Origin: Parvularculaceae bacterium UBA4496 | GTDB taxonomy: Bacteria > Pseudomonadota > Alphaproteobacteria > Caulobacterales > Parvularculaceae | Direction of reading: 5' to 3' | DNA length: 13,776 bases | Assembly: GCA_002388885.1 (NCBI GenBank) | Contig: DGNI01000201.1 | Location: 7,331-21,106, forward strand | Shown here: in pieces, positions 1-7,330 of the stretch | Numbering within the stretch: position 1 is the stretch's first letter | Layout of the letters: each line of letters opens with the position of its first letter | Program-made: the position numbers and the translations under genes | Notes under the pieces: generated by a model | Told to the model about the DNA's origin: nothing | The model's input: the letters and a program-made list of their open reading frames with translations, nothing else | Databases searched by the model: none

Positions 1-337
1 TCGCGCCTTCCATGGCTGAAATAAATTCACGCGGGTCCGCTGACGGCATGTCGTCAATGATTAGAAAATCTTCGTTTCCGGTACCCGCATCGAATTGTTC
101 AGCCGGAACGGACTTGAACTTTTCATTCTCTAAAAGCGCATGCGCAAAATGCGACTTGCCGGCGCCGGGCGGTCCGCAGACAACCAGCGCCGGTTCTTCC
201 GAGGCAAGCCATGTTTCGCCGGCGCGCCATGCGGCATTGTTGGAATCCGAATGCATATACGAGCTGCGGTCATAGCGCGGCGGCGCATCTGGCAAGTCAA
301 GCGAGAGTTGTCGCGCAGTGAAAACGGATGTCGGCAT
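1..337 (-). CDS. hdaA: HdaA/Hda-type DnaA regulatory inactivator (AAA+), partial
   Basis: This is the N-terminal 112 codons of a DnaA-related AAA+ protein that runs off the left edge of the window. Near the N terminus is RQLSLDLP (residues 9-16), which matches the beta-clamp-binding QLxLxL motif at the start of Hda. A Walker A motif GPPGAGKS (55-62) and a Walker B motif FLIIDD (91-96) follow. Known role of the family: with the DNA-loaded sliding clamp it promotes ATP hydrolysis by DnaA, so that replication starts once per cycle. The short N-terminal region, with the clamp motif directly before the ATPase core, separates it from full-length DnaA. The ATG at 337-335 is the only sensible start. 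It lies 48 bases downstream of the DUF2066 gene on the same strand, so co-transcription is likely, although a TATAAT sits in the gap. The C-terminal part is not visible. Confidence 0.85.
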   Translation of the reverse strand, partial: MPTSVFTARQLSLDLPDAPPRYDRSSYMHSDSNNAAWRAGETWLASEEPALVVCGPPGAGKSHFAHALLENEKFKSVPAEQFDAGTGNEDFLIIDDMPSADPREFISAMEGA

Positions 338-368
338 GAAATTAGCGGGTCGCGTATGCTGCGCTTAA

Positions 369-374
369 ATTATA
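369..374 (-). promoter_or_regulatory. possible -10 box for hdaA
   Basis: A perfect TATAAT on the minus strand lies in the 48-base gap between the DUF2066 stop and the hdaA ATG, about 31 bases before the start codon. No good -35 box is seen 16-18 bases upstream, where the sequence lies inside the end of the DUF2066 gene. It could give hdaA its own promoter in addition to read-through, but this rests on one hexamer in an AT-rich gap. Confidence 0.25.
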
Positions 375-385
375 GCGACAACAGT

Positions 386-1846
386 TCAATAACGCACCGG
401 ATCGTTTTCCGTTTCTTCATATGCAGCAGGCTGCACTGGCGACCCACTATCGAGTTCGCCAAAACGCCCGCGCCTGTTGCGCCGGCGGTCATTGCCGCGC
501 ACCTGCCCCGCCGTCGATGGCGTCGCCACCAGCCAACGTTCGCCGTCTTCAGTCCATAGCGCCAGCCCCTGGGCCTCCATGGCGACAACCAACTTGTCCG
601 GGTCGCCATAAGCGCGGATTAGCATTTCGGCGCCTTGACGCGAGAGCGAGCGCACCTGAACGGATCCGACCAGCGGCGTTGAAATCAGCGCAGAGCGGAT
701 TTTCGCCCACTCACTCAGCGACCGGAAATAGGCGCTCGCCTCAAGCAGCGCTGCTTCGGTATGATCGATCAGCGTGCGTTCTTTCCATGGTTTTGCGTGC
801 TTGGCGATAACCACTTCGATCGCTTCTTCAGCAAGCGTCGGGAAATTGCCTGCCGGACGGTTGAACAGGGATTCCGCCAACACCTCGCCAACCCTAGCGC
901 TTGTGTAGCCGTTGCCATCCGGCCCCTGCTGCACGGCCGTCAGCCCTTCATAGGAACTTTCCGGCGCATCGATGACGCTAATTTCGTTCGGCGCGATGTC
1001 ACCGGATTCGCGAAAGCCGTTAATCAGCCGAACGCGCAGACGGTGTTCGTCATTCACCTGCCGCAAGAGGGCGTGAGCGATAATGATCTGACTGACGGAG
1101 TAACGGTCCGCAAGCGTCCGCAGGGCTTCTTCATTGATGTTGAGCGCCTGTTGCGCAGTAATCGTCGCCGCATCTTCGAGATCGCCGAGCGGCGCCGACA
1201 TGGGCGTCAGCTCGTTGTCATAGGGACGAACCTTCCACGCCGCCATCCACGGGTTGTTCTCTTCCCAGAGATAAAGTCCGTTCGCCGTTTCGAGCACAGG
1301 CAGCACCAGCGCTGTACGCGTTTGCGCTTCGGAATAAGGAATTTGCGCATCGCGCAGCAATCGGCGGATCGCAGCGGGTTTGAAACGGTACGTGATGAAA
1401 GCGCGATAGGTCCGGGCCGAGCTTTTTTCGTTGTAGACTTCGAAGCCAGCCTCAAGCGCTTCGAGCGCGTCATCATCAAGCGTCAGCACCGGCTGATCGC
1501 GATAGGCGTAAGGATCGAAAACTTCCGATTCCTGATCCCGCGGTCCTAGCGGGCTGACGCCATCGAGCACGTCACCATCTTCCGGCTCCGGCATATCTGT
1601 GATCATTGCTTCGACGCGGGGCAAATACGGCCAGTCTTCTTCCACGGTCAGGCGCTTCAACAAGATATCGAGCGCACGTCGACGGCCGCGCCGCTGGGCG
1701 ATAATTTTCGCCGCGGTGGCGTTATCGGCCTGCGCCTGAACGGTCACGCGCGGGACAACAAAAACATCCTCGCCCGCAGCCAAAGCCGCACCGGCACTGG
1801 CGCAAAACGCCACAATCATCAGAAAAACTGGCCGCATCAAACGCAT
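386..1846 (-). CDS. DUF2066 domain-containing exported protein
   Basis: The 486-residue protein has a Sec signal peptide (residues 1 to about 24, ending ASAGAALAAG) followed by a mature region that resembles DUF2066 proteins of proteobacteria. The early mature part, with VTVQAQADNATAAK and a basic RRGRRRALDILLKRL stretch (about 34-66), is typical of them. The biochemical role of the family is unknown; the signal peptide points to the periplasm. The C-terminal 40 residues are low in complexity, with an arginine-rich run (NDRRRNRRGR) and an acidic end. The ATG at 1846-1844 has a GGAG ribosome site (1853-1856 on the plus strand) six bases upstream; the next in-frame ATG is only three codons on. 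The gene lies directly upstream of hdaA, a neighbourhood I recall from other alphaproteobacteria. The family call is from memory of sequence patterns. Confidence 0.75.
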   Translation of the reverse strand: MRLMRPVFLMIVAFCASAGAALAAGEDVFVVPRVTVQAQADNATAAKIIAQRRGRRRALDILLKRLTVEEDWPYLPRVEAMITDMPEPEDGDVLDGVSPLGPRDQESEVFDPYAYRDQPVLTLDDDALEALEAGFEVYNEKSSARTYRAFITYRFKPAAIRRLLRDAQIPYSEAQTRTALVLPVLETANGLYLWEENNPWMAAWKVRPYDNELTPMSAPLGDLEDAATITAQQALNINEEALRTLADRYSVSQIIIAHALLRQVNDEHRLRVRLINGFRESGDIAPNEISVIDAPESSYEGLTAVQQGPDGNGYTSARVGEVLAESLFNRPAGNFPTLAEEAIEVVIAKHAKPWKERTLIDHTEAALLEASAYFRSLSEWAKIRSALISTPLVGSVQVRSLSRQGAEMLIRAYGDPDKLVVAMEAQGLALWTEDGERWLVATPSTAGQVRGNDRRRNRRGRFGELDSGSPVQPAAYEETENDPVRY

Positions 1847-1883
1847 TCAAAACTCCGATTTCCGGCTTTGCTCGACTATAGCC

Positions 1884-1915
1884 GCCGATTGGGGCGTTTT
1901 ATAGCCGCCATCGGC
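1884..1915. repeat. imperfect inverted repeat in divergent intergenic region
   Basis: Two 12-base arms, GCCGATTGGGGC (1884-1895) and GCCGCCATCGGC (1904-1915), pair at 10 of 12 positions around the 8-base loop GTTTTATA. It lies 38 bases upstream of the DUF2066 start, in the 218-base gap between that gene and the divergent serine hydrolase. Possible roles are a protein-binding site or a leader hairpin of the DUF2066 transcript. There is no T-run on either side, so an intrinsic terminator is unlikely. Confidence 0.4.
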
Positions 1916-1995
1916 AATGGAAACGACCCCTGACAAGCCCCGCATGGGCCTGCTTCGGCTAAACTTTACGATATTTCAGTTTAACGCGGCGATGC

Positions 1996-2025
1996 TTGAC
2001 GCCGGGATGACACCCTGCCCATAAA
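1996..2025 (+). promoter_or_regulatory. candidate sigma70-type promoter for the serine hydrolase
   Basis: TTGACG (1996-2001, 5 of 6 to the -35 consensus) is followed after 18 bases by CATAAA (2020-2025, 4 of 6 to the -10 consensus). This places transcription start about 30 bases before the ATG at 2065, which has a clear GGAG ribosome site at 2055-2058. It is the best promoter-like pair in the 1847-2064 gap on the plus strand. Confidence 0.4.
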
Positions 2026-2064
2026 ATCCGTCTCAAATTTGACGAATCAATAGTGGAGTAACCC

Positions 2065-3327
2065 ATGGGAAAAAGGCTCTCGATCCAGTTAATAACTGGA
2101 ATCGCAAGCTTTTCCGCAGCCCTTTCCTCAATGTCCCTGGCCCAGGACGGCGCGCCGACGACGCTGGCGCCGTTCGCCACCCCGCAGAGTATCGAGGAAA
2201 GGCGGATCGCTGACTTGGATGCGACGCTGGAGATCGTCATGGAAACCGGCGATTTTGTCGGCCTCGCCGTAGCTGTGGTGCAGGGCGGCGAAACCAAATT
2301 CCTGAAAACCTACGGCCGCGCCAGCGTTGACGAAGGTGCGCCGATAACGCCCGATACGCTGTTTCGGATCGCGTCCCTTTCAAAGGGATTTGCCTCAAGC
2401 CTCGTCGGCCTCGCTGTCGATGACGGATTGTTGTCGCTCGATGCGCGCGCAGCGGATTTCGCCCCGGCCCTCGCGCTGCCGAACGGCGCAGAAAAATCGC
2501 TCACGCTGGAACAATTGTTAAGCCATCGCACTGGCCTGCCGCCGAATGCTTATGACAATCTGCTTGAGGCAGGCATCGCGCCTGAAGCGATCCTGCCAAG
2601 ATACCGTGAGGTCAAACCGATTTGCCCGGCGGGCCAATGCTACGCCTATCAGAACATCACCTATGACATTGCCGGTCGCGCGGCGGCGAATGCATTTGGC
2701 GCGCCCTATGCCGATCTCGTGACGACGCGCCTGTTTACCCCGCTCGGCATGGAAACCGCTTCTTTTGGCGCAACCGCGCTGACGACAAGCGCTGATTGGG
2801 CGCGGCCTCATTCGCGCAAACGGAACCGGGGCAAATCCGCGCCGCCCAATCCCTGGCATGTGGTCGACGTGAAGCTACCCTATTATGCGACCCCGGCCGC
2901 TGGCGGGGTCAACGCCAGCATTCGCGACATGGCGCAATGGCTGAAGGCGCAACTGGGCGGAGCGCCCGAAGTTTTGTCGCCGAGAGTACTCGACGCCATC
3001 CACTCGCCATATGTGAATACGCCGTCGGAATCCCGGCGAATGCGTTCCGTCATGCCGAATTTGCGCGCGTCGCAATATGGGCTCGGCTGGCGCATCTATG
3101 ATTACGCCGGAACCCGCGTCATCGCCCATGGCGGTTCCGTCGATGGTTACGGCGCACAGATAATTTTTATCCCTGAGCTGGATACCGGGCTGGTGGTGCT
3201 TTCCAATACCCGAACACGGCGGCTCTGGAGCATCGCGCCGATGTTTCTCGATCAGACGCTCGGCATGCCCCAAAAGGACTGGCTTGCGCTCGACGACGAC
3301 GCGATGACGACGGCGGGATCACGCTAG
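2065..3327 (+). CDS. exported serine hydrolase, class C beta-lactamase/PBP-like family (S12)
   Basis: The 420-residue protein starts with a signal peptide (1 to about 26, ending SSMSLAQ) and carries all three active-site elements of the family. These are the nucleophile motif S104-L-S-K107, the Tyr motif Y195-Q-N197, and H355-G-G357 in place of the KTG of true class C enzymes. The typical LLSHRTGLP (151-159) and a C-terminal Ile-Leu-Val strand are also present. Relatives include beta-lactamases, D-aminopeptidases, esterases and penicillin-binding-protein-like enzymes, so the substrate cannot be assigned; HGG instead of KTG is common in the non-lactamase members. It acts in the periplasm or outside the cell. 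GGAG (2055-2058) lies six bases before the ATG. It stands between the divergent DUF2066-hdaA pair and purM and looks like an insertion into that housekeeping neighbourhood. Confidence 0.85.
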   Translation: MGKRLSIQLITGIASFSAALSSMSLAQDGAPTTLAPFATPQSIEERRIADLDATLEIVMETGDFVGLAVAVVQGGETKFLKTYGRASVDEGAPITPDTLFRIASLSKGFASSLVGLAVDDGLLSLDARAADFAPALALPNGAEKSLTLEQLLSHRTGLPPNAYDNLLEAGIAPEAILPRYREVKPICPAGQCYAYQNITYDIAGRAAANAFGAPYADLVTTRLFTPLGMETASFGATALTTSADWARPHSRKRNRGKSAPPNPWHVVDVKLPYYATPAAGGVNASIRDMAQWLKAQLGGAPEVLSPRVLDAIHSPYVNTPSESRRMRSVMPNLRASQYGLGWRIYDYAGTRVIAHGGSVDGYGAQIIFIPELDTGLVVLSNTRTRRLWSIAPMFLDQTLGMPQKDWLALDDDAMTTAGSR

Positions 3328-3391
3328 CCCTCGTCAATCTTGCTACTCGCTTCAACCGCGCTTAGGACAGCGCCAGCTTGAGGGTTGATGC

Positions 3392-4399
3392 ATGAGCGAA
3401 GCATACAAAAAGGCGGGCGTGGACATCGACGCCGGCGACCGGCTGGTCAAAGCCATCGGGCCGCTGGCGAAGGCTACCGCTCGCCCCGGCGCGGATGCGG
3501 CGCTTGGCGGCTTCGGCGGCCTTTTTGACCTAAAGGCCGCAGGTTTTACCGATCCGATTCTGGTTTCCGGCACGGACGGCGTCGGCACGAAACTCAAAAT
3601 CGCGTTTGAGACGGGCCTGCACAACACCATCGGCATCGACCTCGTCGCCATGTGCGTGAACGACGTCCTCGCGCAAGGCGCCGAGCCGCTATTCTTTCTC
3701 GATTATTTTGCCACCGGCAAACTTGAGGAGAAAACAGCCGCAAGCGTTGTCGCCGGGATCGCCGAGGGCTGCCGCCTCGCCGGCTGCGCGCTGATCGGCG
3801 GCGAGACGGCCGAAATGCCGGGCATGTATGGACCCGGCGAATACGATCTTGCGGGCTTTTGCGTCGGCGCGGCGGAACGCGGCAATCTTTTGCCGCGTGA
3901 CGTGTCGGCTGGCGACGTGATGATCAGCATTGCATCGTCCGGCGCGCATTCCAATGGCTATTCCCTGATCCGTAAAATCGCTGCCGACGCCAGCGCAAGC
4001 TACCACGCGCCCGCGCCGTTCGACAGTTCCATAACTCTTGGCGAAGCCTTGATCGCGCCGACGCGGATTTATGTGAAATCGGTTCTTCCCTTGCTTGCAG
4101 ACGAAAACGTGAAAGCCTTCGCTCACATTACCGGCGGCGGGCTCACCGATAATGTGCCGCGGGTTTTGAGCAAGTCGCAATCTGCGCGCTTCGATGAGGA
4201 CGCCCTCGATCTGCCGCCGCTATTTGCATGGCTTCGCGATGCGGGCGGGCTGAGCACCGCAGAAATGCGCCGCACCTTCAACTGCGGTATCGGCGGCGTT
4301 GTCGTTTGCGCGCCTGAAAGCGCCGATAAAACACTCGCAGCATTAAAAGCATCCGGCGAAGACGCGCGGATCATCGGCGACATCGCGGAGGCGGAATAA
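3392..4399 (+). CDS. purM: phosphoribosylformylglycinamidine cyclo-ligase (AIR synthetase)
   Basis: PurM closes the imidazole ring of purines: formylglycinamidine ribonucleotide plus ATP gives aminoimidazole ribonucleotide, in the cytoplasm. The 335-residue protein is of normal family length. It shows the ATP/substrate signature [13 protein letters not shown] (59-71), then [19 protein letters not shown] (81-99) and [11 protein letters not shown] (136-146), all hallmark PurM segments. The ATG at 3392 has GAGGG at 3380-3384 seven bases upstream; another ATG at 3388 is out of frame. The 64-base gap after the serine hydrolase holds no clear promoter or terminator, so co-transcription with that gene is possible. 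The stop TAA overlaps the purN ATG by one base (TAATG), which indicates translational coupling. Confidence 0.97.
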   Translation: MSEAYKKAGVDIDAGDRLVKAIGPLAKATARPGADAALGGFGGLFDLKAAGFTDPILVSGTDGVGTKLKIAFETGLHNTIGIDLVAMCVNDVLAQGAEPLFFLDYFATGKLEEKTAASVVAGIAEGCRLAGCALIGGETAEMPGMYGPGEYDLAGFCVGAAERGNLLPRDVSAGDVMISIASSGAHSNGYSLIRKIAADASASYHAPAPFDSSITLGEALIAPTRIYVKSVLPLLADENVKAFAHITGGGLTDNVPRVLSKSQSARFDEDALDLPPLFAWLRDAGGLSTAEMRRTFNCGIGGVVVCAPESADKTLAALKASGEDARIIGDIAEAE

Positions 4400-5052
4400 T
4401 GCCGAAGGCGCGCATCGCCGTTCTCATATCCGGCCGCGGCAGCAATCTGCAAGCGCTGATCGACGCCGCCTCGGACCCTGACTATCCCGGCGAAATTGTG
4501 CTGGTCATTTCAAACCGGCCGAAAGCGCAAGGACTGGAGCGCGCCTCGAAAGCCGGCATCGCTCAGGAAACCATCGACCACAAGGACTTTGAAAGCCGCG
4601 AAGATTTCGAAGCGGCGGTGAATGACGCGTTAAAGATCGCCAAGGTCGAATATGTCTGCCTGGCCGGTTTCATGCGCCGTCTCACCGACGGTTTCGCTAG
4701 CGACTGGCGCGGGCGGTTGATCAACATCCATCCATCATTGTTACCGGCATTCAAAGGGCTTCACGTACACGAACGAATGATTGAGTCCGGCGTCAAGCTC
4801 TCGGGATGCACGGTGCATTTCGTATCGTCGGAAGTCGATGCCGGGCCGATTATCGGACAGGCGGCTGTGCCCGTATTGCCGGGCGACAACGAGGAAAAAC
4901 TCGCGGCGCGCATCCTGGAGCAGGAACACAAGCTATATCCAGCATGTCTCAAACTGCTGATAGAAGGAAAGGCGCGCCTCGCCGGACACAGTGTGCCCTT
5001 CGCCGACGAAATTATCGTCGACGGCGCCCTCTCCAATCCGCCGACAAAATAG
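4399..5052 (+). CDS. purN: phosphoribosylglycinamide formyltransferase (GAR transformylase)
   Basis: PurN transfers a formyl group from 10-formyl-tetrahydrofolate to GAR, the third step of purine synthesis. The 217-residue protein has the phosphate-binding start VLISGRGSNLQAL (8-20). The catalytic set is N109-I-H111 in INIHPSLLPAFKG (108-120), and Asp147 in VDAGPII (146-152). The length fits the family. Its ATG shares one base with the purM stop, so the two are co-translated. No intrinsic terminator is seen in the 17 bases before the convergent glycosyltransferase gene. Confidence 0.97.
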   Translation: MPKARIAVLISGRGSNLQALIDAASDPDYPGEIVLVISNRPKAQGLERASKAGIAQETIDHKDFESREDFEAAVNDALKIAKVEYVCLAGFMRRLTDGFASDWRGRLINIHPSLLPAFKGLHVHERMIESGVKLSGCTVHFVSSEVDAGPIIGQAAVPVLPGDNEEKLAARILEQEHKLYPACLKLLIEGKARLAGHSVPFADEIIVDGALSNPPTK

Positions 5053-5069
5053 CCGCGGACAGCCTTGTT

Positions 5070-5957
5070 TCAAAATGACGGATCGTTTGGCGCACGCCCC
5101 GTCGCCTCCCGGATCGCACGCCAGAACGGGTAACGCGGTTCCGGCGTGACGATCGGTTTTGCACCGATGATCGCGGCGACAGCAGAAAACGTTGAAGCGC
5201 GATTGCTTTGCGCTATGGCGCTGCATTGCGAAAGACACAGCAGGTCAACCAACGTCCTCTTGATTGTCGATTTTCTGAGGCGACGATCGCCTTGTTCGCG
5301 CTGCGGCGGCGCTTTCGCCGCGGCCGGCTGCGATACTAGATGAAAGCCGTTACGCCGAGCCGTTTTCTCGAAAATTATTGCTTCGGCTTCATCATCGGAA
5401 AATACCGCGTACTTTTTTCCGCAGGTTTTCTTCGTTCGGCGAAGCGCGGCGACTAATCGGCCGTTCTCATAATCCCGCACAATCCCTGCCGGAAGCAAGC
5501 CGTACATGGCGCTCAAATATAACGGCAATTCCCCGTTCAGTCCCTGCTTTCCCATCAGGAAGCCCCGAAATTGATCCCGGTGATGCGCCGCTCTATCCGT
5601 TCGGCGAATATGAACGCCGAGAACCTGTCCATCCGCTGAATTCGGCCACCCTTGAACCGCCGACAATATATCGTCCTTGAACGTAAACCCGCGCAGCTGT
5701 GCAACAAACCGCCTGCTGAACTTTTCAAGAGACAGGTTCAGTTTCAAACTTTCATTGAGCTGACTGTAAATCGTCAAAGGCTCCCAGCCATGGGTCAGAA
5801 GCCGGCGCGCATCGGGCGGCGGCCCCAAAGCCGCAACCAGAAACGGATCAGGAGAGAAAATGTCTTCGAACGTTCCTGGGCACGACGGATCGTCGCTCCA
5901 CGGAAAGCAAACGGCGTTATCGCCAACGCACGCCTTCAAAGCGGCTATGGCGATCAA
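5070..5957 (-). CDS. fucosyltransferase-like glycosyltransferase, 5' end uncertain
   Basis: The open frame from a TTG at 5957 encodes 295 residues. GVHIRRTDR (114-122) resembles the nucleotide-sugar-binding HxRRxD loop of alpha-1,6- and O-fucosyltransferases (NodZ/FUT8 superfamily). YAVFSDD (183-189) and the block VDLLCLSQCSAIAQSNRA (237-254) fit the C-terminal donor-binding half of a GT-B enzyme. A likely role is adding a fucose-like sugar to a surface glycan; acceptor and donor are unknown. The TTG is probably not the true start: the same frame continues upstream through GPICGLGNRL, the usual N-terminal GLGNRL loop of the family, but no in-frame ATG, GTG or TTG precedes it before the DUF1499 stop. 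An ATG at 5994 lies one base out of frame. The gene may be frameshifted or use a rare start. It is convergent with purN. Confidence 0.6.
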   Translation of the reverse strand: MIAIAALKACVGDNAVCFPWSDDPSCPGTFEDIFSPDPFLVAALGPPPDARRLLTHGWEPLTIYSQLNESLKLNLSLEKFSRRFVAQLRGFTFKDDILSAVQGWPNSADGQVLGVHIRRTDRAAHHRDQFRGFLMGKQGLNGELPLYLSAMYGLLPAGIVRDYENGRLVAALRRTKKTCGKKYAVFSDDEAEAIIFEKTARRNGFHLVSQPAAAKAPPQREQGDRRLRKSTIKRTLVDLLCLSQCSAIAQSNRASTFSAVAAIIGAKPIVTPEPRYPFWRAIREATGRAPNDPSF

Positions 5958-5994
5958 GCGATTCCCAAGGCCGCAAATCGGCCCCGACCACCAT
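5958..5994 (-). other. missing 5' part of glycosyltransferase: probable frameshift at a G4 run
   Basis: Read in the frame of the glycosyltransferase, this stretch encodes GPICGLGNR directly before the TTG at 5957, a segment expected at the N terminus of the family. The ATG at 5994-5992 starts MVVG and then goes out of frame. Removing one base from the GGGG run (CCCC at 5982-5985 on the plus strand) would join it as MVVGPICGLGNRL. No clear ribosome site precedes this ATG; a GAGAGGG lies some 35-40 bases further up. A CTG in the gene's own frame (LPVESIPLWWSGPICGLGNR) is the alternative. Confidence 0.45.
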
Positions 5995-6062
5995 AGCGGT
6001 ATAGATTCGACTGGCAGCGAAACGCGATTCCCTCTCTGTGGAGTCAGCGCGACAAATAGCGA

Positions 6063-6848
6063 TTACGGCGTCGCGGCGTCAAGCTTTTCGAAGAACGCGC
6101 GCACGCGTTTTGCATTCGCGCCAAGATCGGACCCGCCGATGCGAGATTTCGAGCGCACATCCACGCGCGTCATCGATCCTTCCGGCGTCAGCCGCACAAC
6201 AAAGTCGTCAATAAAGCCGTACCAGAACGACGTATAGGTCGCCTCTATATGCCAGCCTTCGTCCGTCAATGTCTCGCCGATGATTTCCATGCCCATCGCC
6301 GGCAAAAGTTCGCGAACAATCTCGCGAGTTTCATCGAGGCCGGCGTTGACAATCATCGGCTCTATATCGGGAAAGGCCTGCCGCTGCGCATCAGCGACAG
6401 TTATTTCCGAATTGCGCACGAGCGTATCGCCCACATATTCAGGCGGATTGACGCGCGCCTTTTCTGCGCCGGCGATGATCGCAGGCGGATTTTCAAAGTC
6501 GGTGGTGACATCGTGAATGAACGGATTAGCAGCAACCAGTTCGCGCATCTTCACCGGGACAAGTCCGGCGCCGCCAGCGGCCATGGCGGCAAGCATGGCA
6601 AAAACACCAAGCCCGCGCGGGCGCGCGATCAGCGCAATCAGTCCGCCAAGCGCGGACAATCCCGCTACAGTAAAAATAGGTGAAAGACTGAAAAACCCGA
6701 ATACGTCGATCGGCGATGCGACCGTGCGCATCATGGAAAAGCCGTCCGAATACTCCCACCAGCCCATCTTTGTGCCGGGTCCGGCGATACCGATAGTCAA
6801 CGCACACCCAAGCGCTGCAAGCGATAGCAGCGTAATCAAAACTCTCAT
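6063..6848 (-). CDS. DUF1499 domain-containing membrane protein
   Basis: The 261-residue protein has three hydrophobic segments, about residues 4-22, 56-75 and 80-98, followed by a soluble DUF1499 domain (about 105-258). The family marks are IHDVTTDFENPP (111-122), FPDIEP (159-164), TSFWYGFIDDFVVRL (206-220) and SKSRIGGSDLGANAKRVRAF (233-252). DUF1499 proteins are widespread in alphaproteobacteria and have no established biochemical function; here the domain would sit on one side of the inner membrane. The ATG at 6848 is preceded by AGGGG five bases upstream (6855-6859 on the plus strand). It is divergent from the PHA-region gene. The glycosyltransferase frame follows about 70-105 bases downstream on the same strand, so the two may share a transcript. 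Confidence 0.85.
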   Translation of the reverse strand: MRVLITLLSLAALGCALTIGIAGPGTKMGWWEYSDGFSMMRTVASPIDVFGFFSLSPIFTVAGLSALGGLIALIARPRGLGVFAMLAAMAAGGAGLVPVKMRELVAANPFIHDVTTDFENPPAIIAGAEKARVNPPEYVGDTLVRNSEITVADAQRQAFPDIEPMIVNAGLDETREIVRELLPAMGMEIIGETLTDEGWHIEATYTSFWYGFIDDFVVRLTPEGSMTRVDVRSKSRIGGSDLGANAKRVRAFFEKLDAATP

Positions 6849-7008
6849 TTACAGCCCCTGATACAAACACCCCGGCGGGACCCTACCTCAGAGCCGCGCT
6901 GATTGCACGCGCGTCAGATGAAATTGGTCTTCGCCTGCTGGTTGAACCAAAGGCCATTACGCCCCATTTGGTGTTGCACGCTCTTTTGCACCTGCGAAAG
7001 GATTGAGC

Positions 7009-7326
7009 ATGTCGCGTCCTGTCACCGTCACGATTTCCCATGAACTGGGTATAGAAGAAGCGCGCAACCGCGTGCGCGACGGCTTCGGCAAACTTAAAGA
7101 GTCTATGACCGGCGGCATGATGTTCAAATTCTCCGAAGAATGGACAAGCGAAGATCGCCTTTCCTTCACGGCCAGGGGCCTCGGTCAGACGATCACCGGA
7201 ACCATCGACATCTTCCCGCAGCATGTGCGCATTGAAGCGACGCTGCCCGGCCTTCTCGCAACGATCGCCGAAACGGTGACCGGCAAGCTCGAAAAAGAAG
7301 GCAAGCTTCTCCTGGAGCATAAATAA
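7009..7326 (+). CDS. polyhydroxyalkanoic acid system (PHA granule region) family protein
   Basis: This small 105-residue soluble protein has no signal peptide and matches my recollection of the PHA_gran_rgn family. The features are an N-terminal VTVTISHELGIEEARNR, a central hydrophobic strand pattern (GLGQTITGTIDIF), and VRIEATLPGLLATIAETV followed by a lysine-rich end. The family is named from its place near polyhydroxyalkanoate genes in some genomes; its molecular role is not established, and no PHA gene is present in this window. I chose the ATG at 7009 because AAAGGA (6997-7002) lies six bases upstream; a TTG two codons earlier is less likely. The 160-base gap to the divergent DUF1499 gene shows no convincing promoter. 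It ends four bases from the convergent hydrolase. Confidence 0.7.
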   Translation: MSRPVTVTISHELGIEEARNRVRDGFGKLKESMTGGMMFKFSEEWTSEDRLSFTARGLGQTITGTIDIFPQHVRIEATLPGLLATIAETVTGKLEKEGKLLLEHK

Positions 7327-7330
7327 CCGG

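Noticed and set aside
761..1549. 262-codon plus-strand open frame opposite the DUF2066 gene
   Set aside because: It is entirely antisense to a well-supported gene, is arginine-rich with no family pattern, and lacks a ribosome site; it is a shadow of GC-rich codon bias.
3328..3384. CCCTC (3328-3332) could pair with the purM ribosome site GAGGG (3380-3384), as in an attenuator
   Set aside because: Only five pairs with a loop of nearly 50 bases and no competing structure; too weak to call a riboswitch or leader.
6939..6949. TGGTTGAACCA palindrome upstream of the PHA-region gene as an operator
   Set aside because: It is a single 11-base palindrome with no second copy nearby and no matching regulator in the window; chance is likely.
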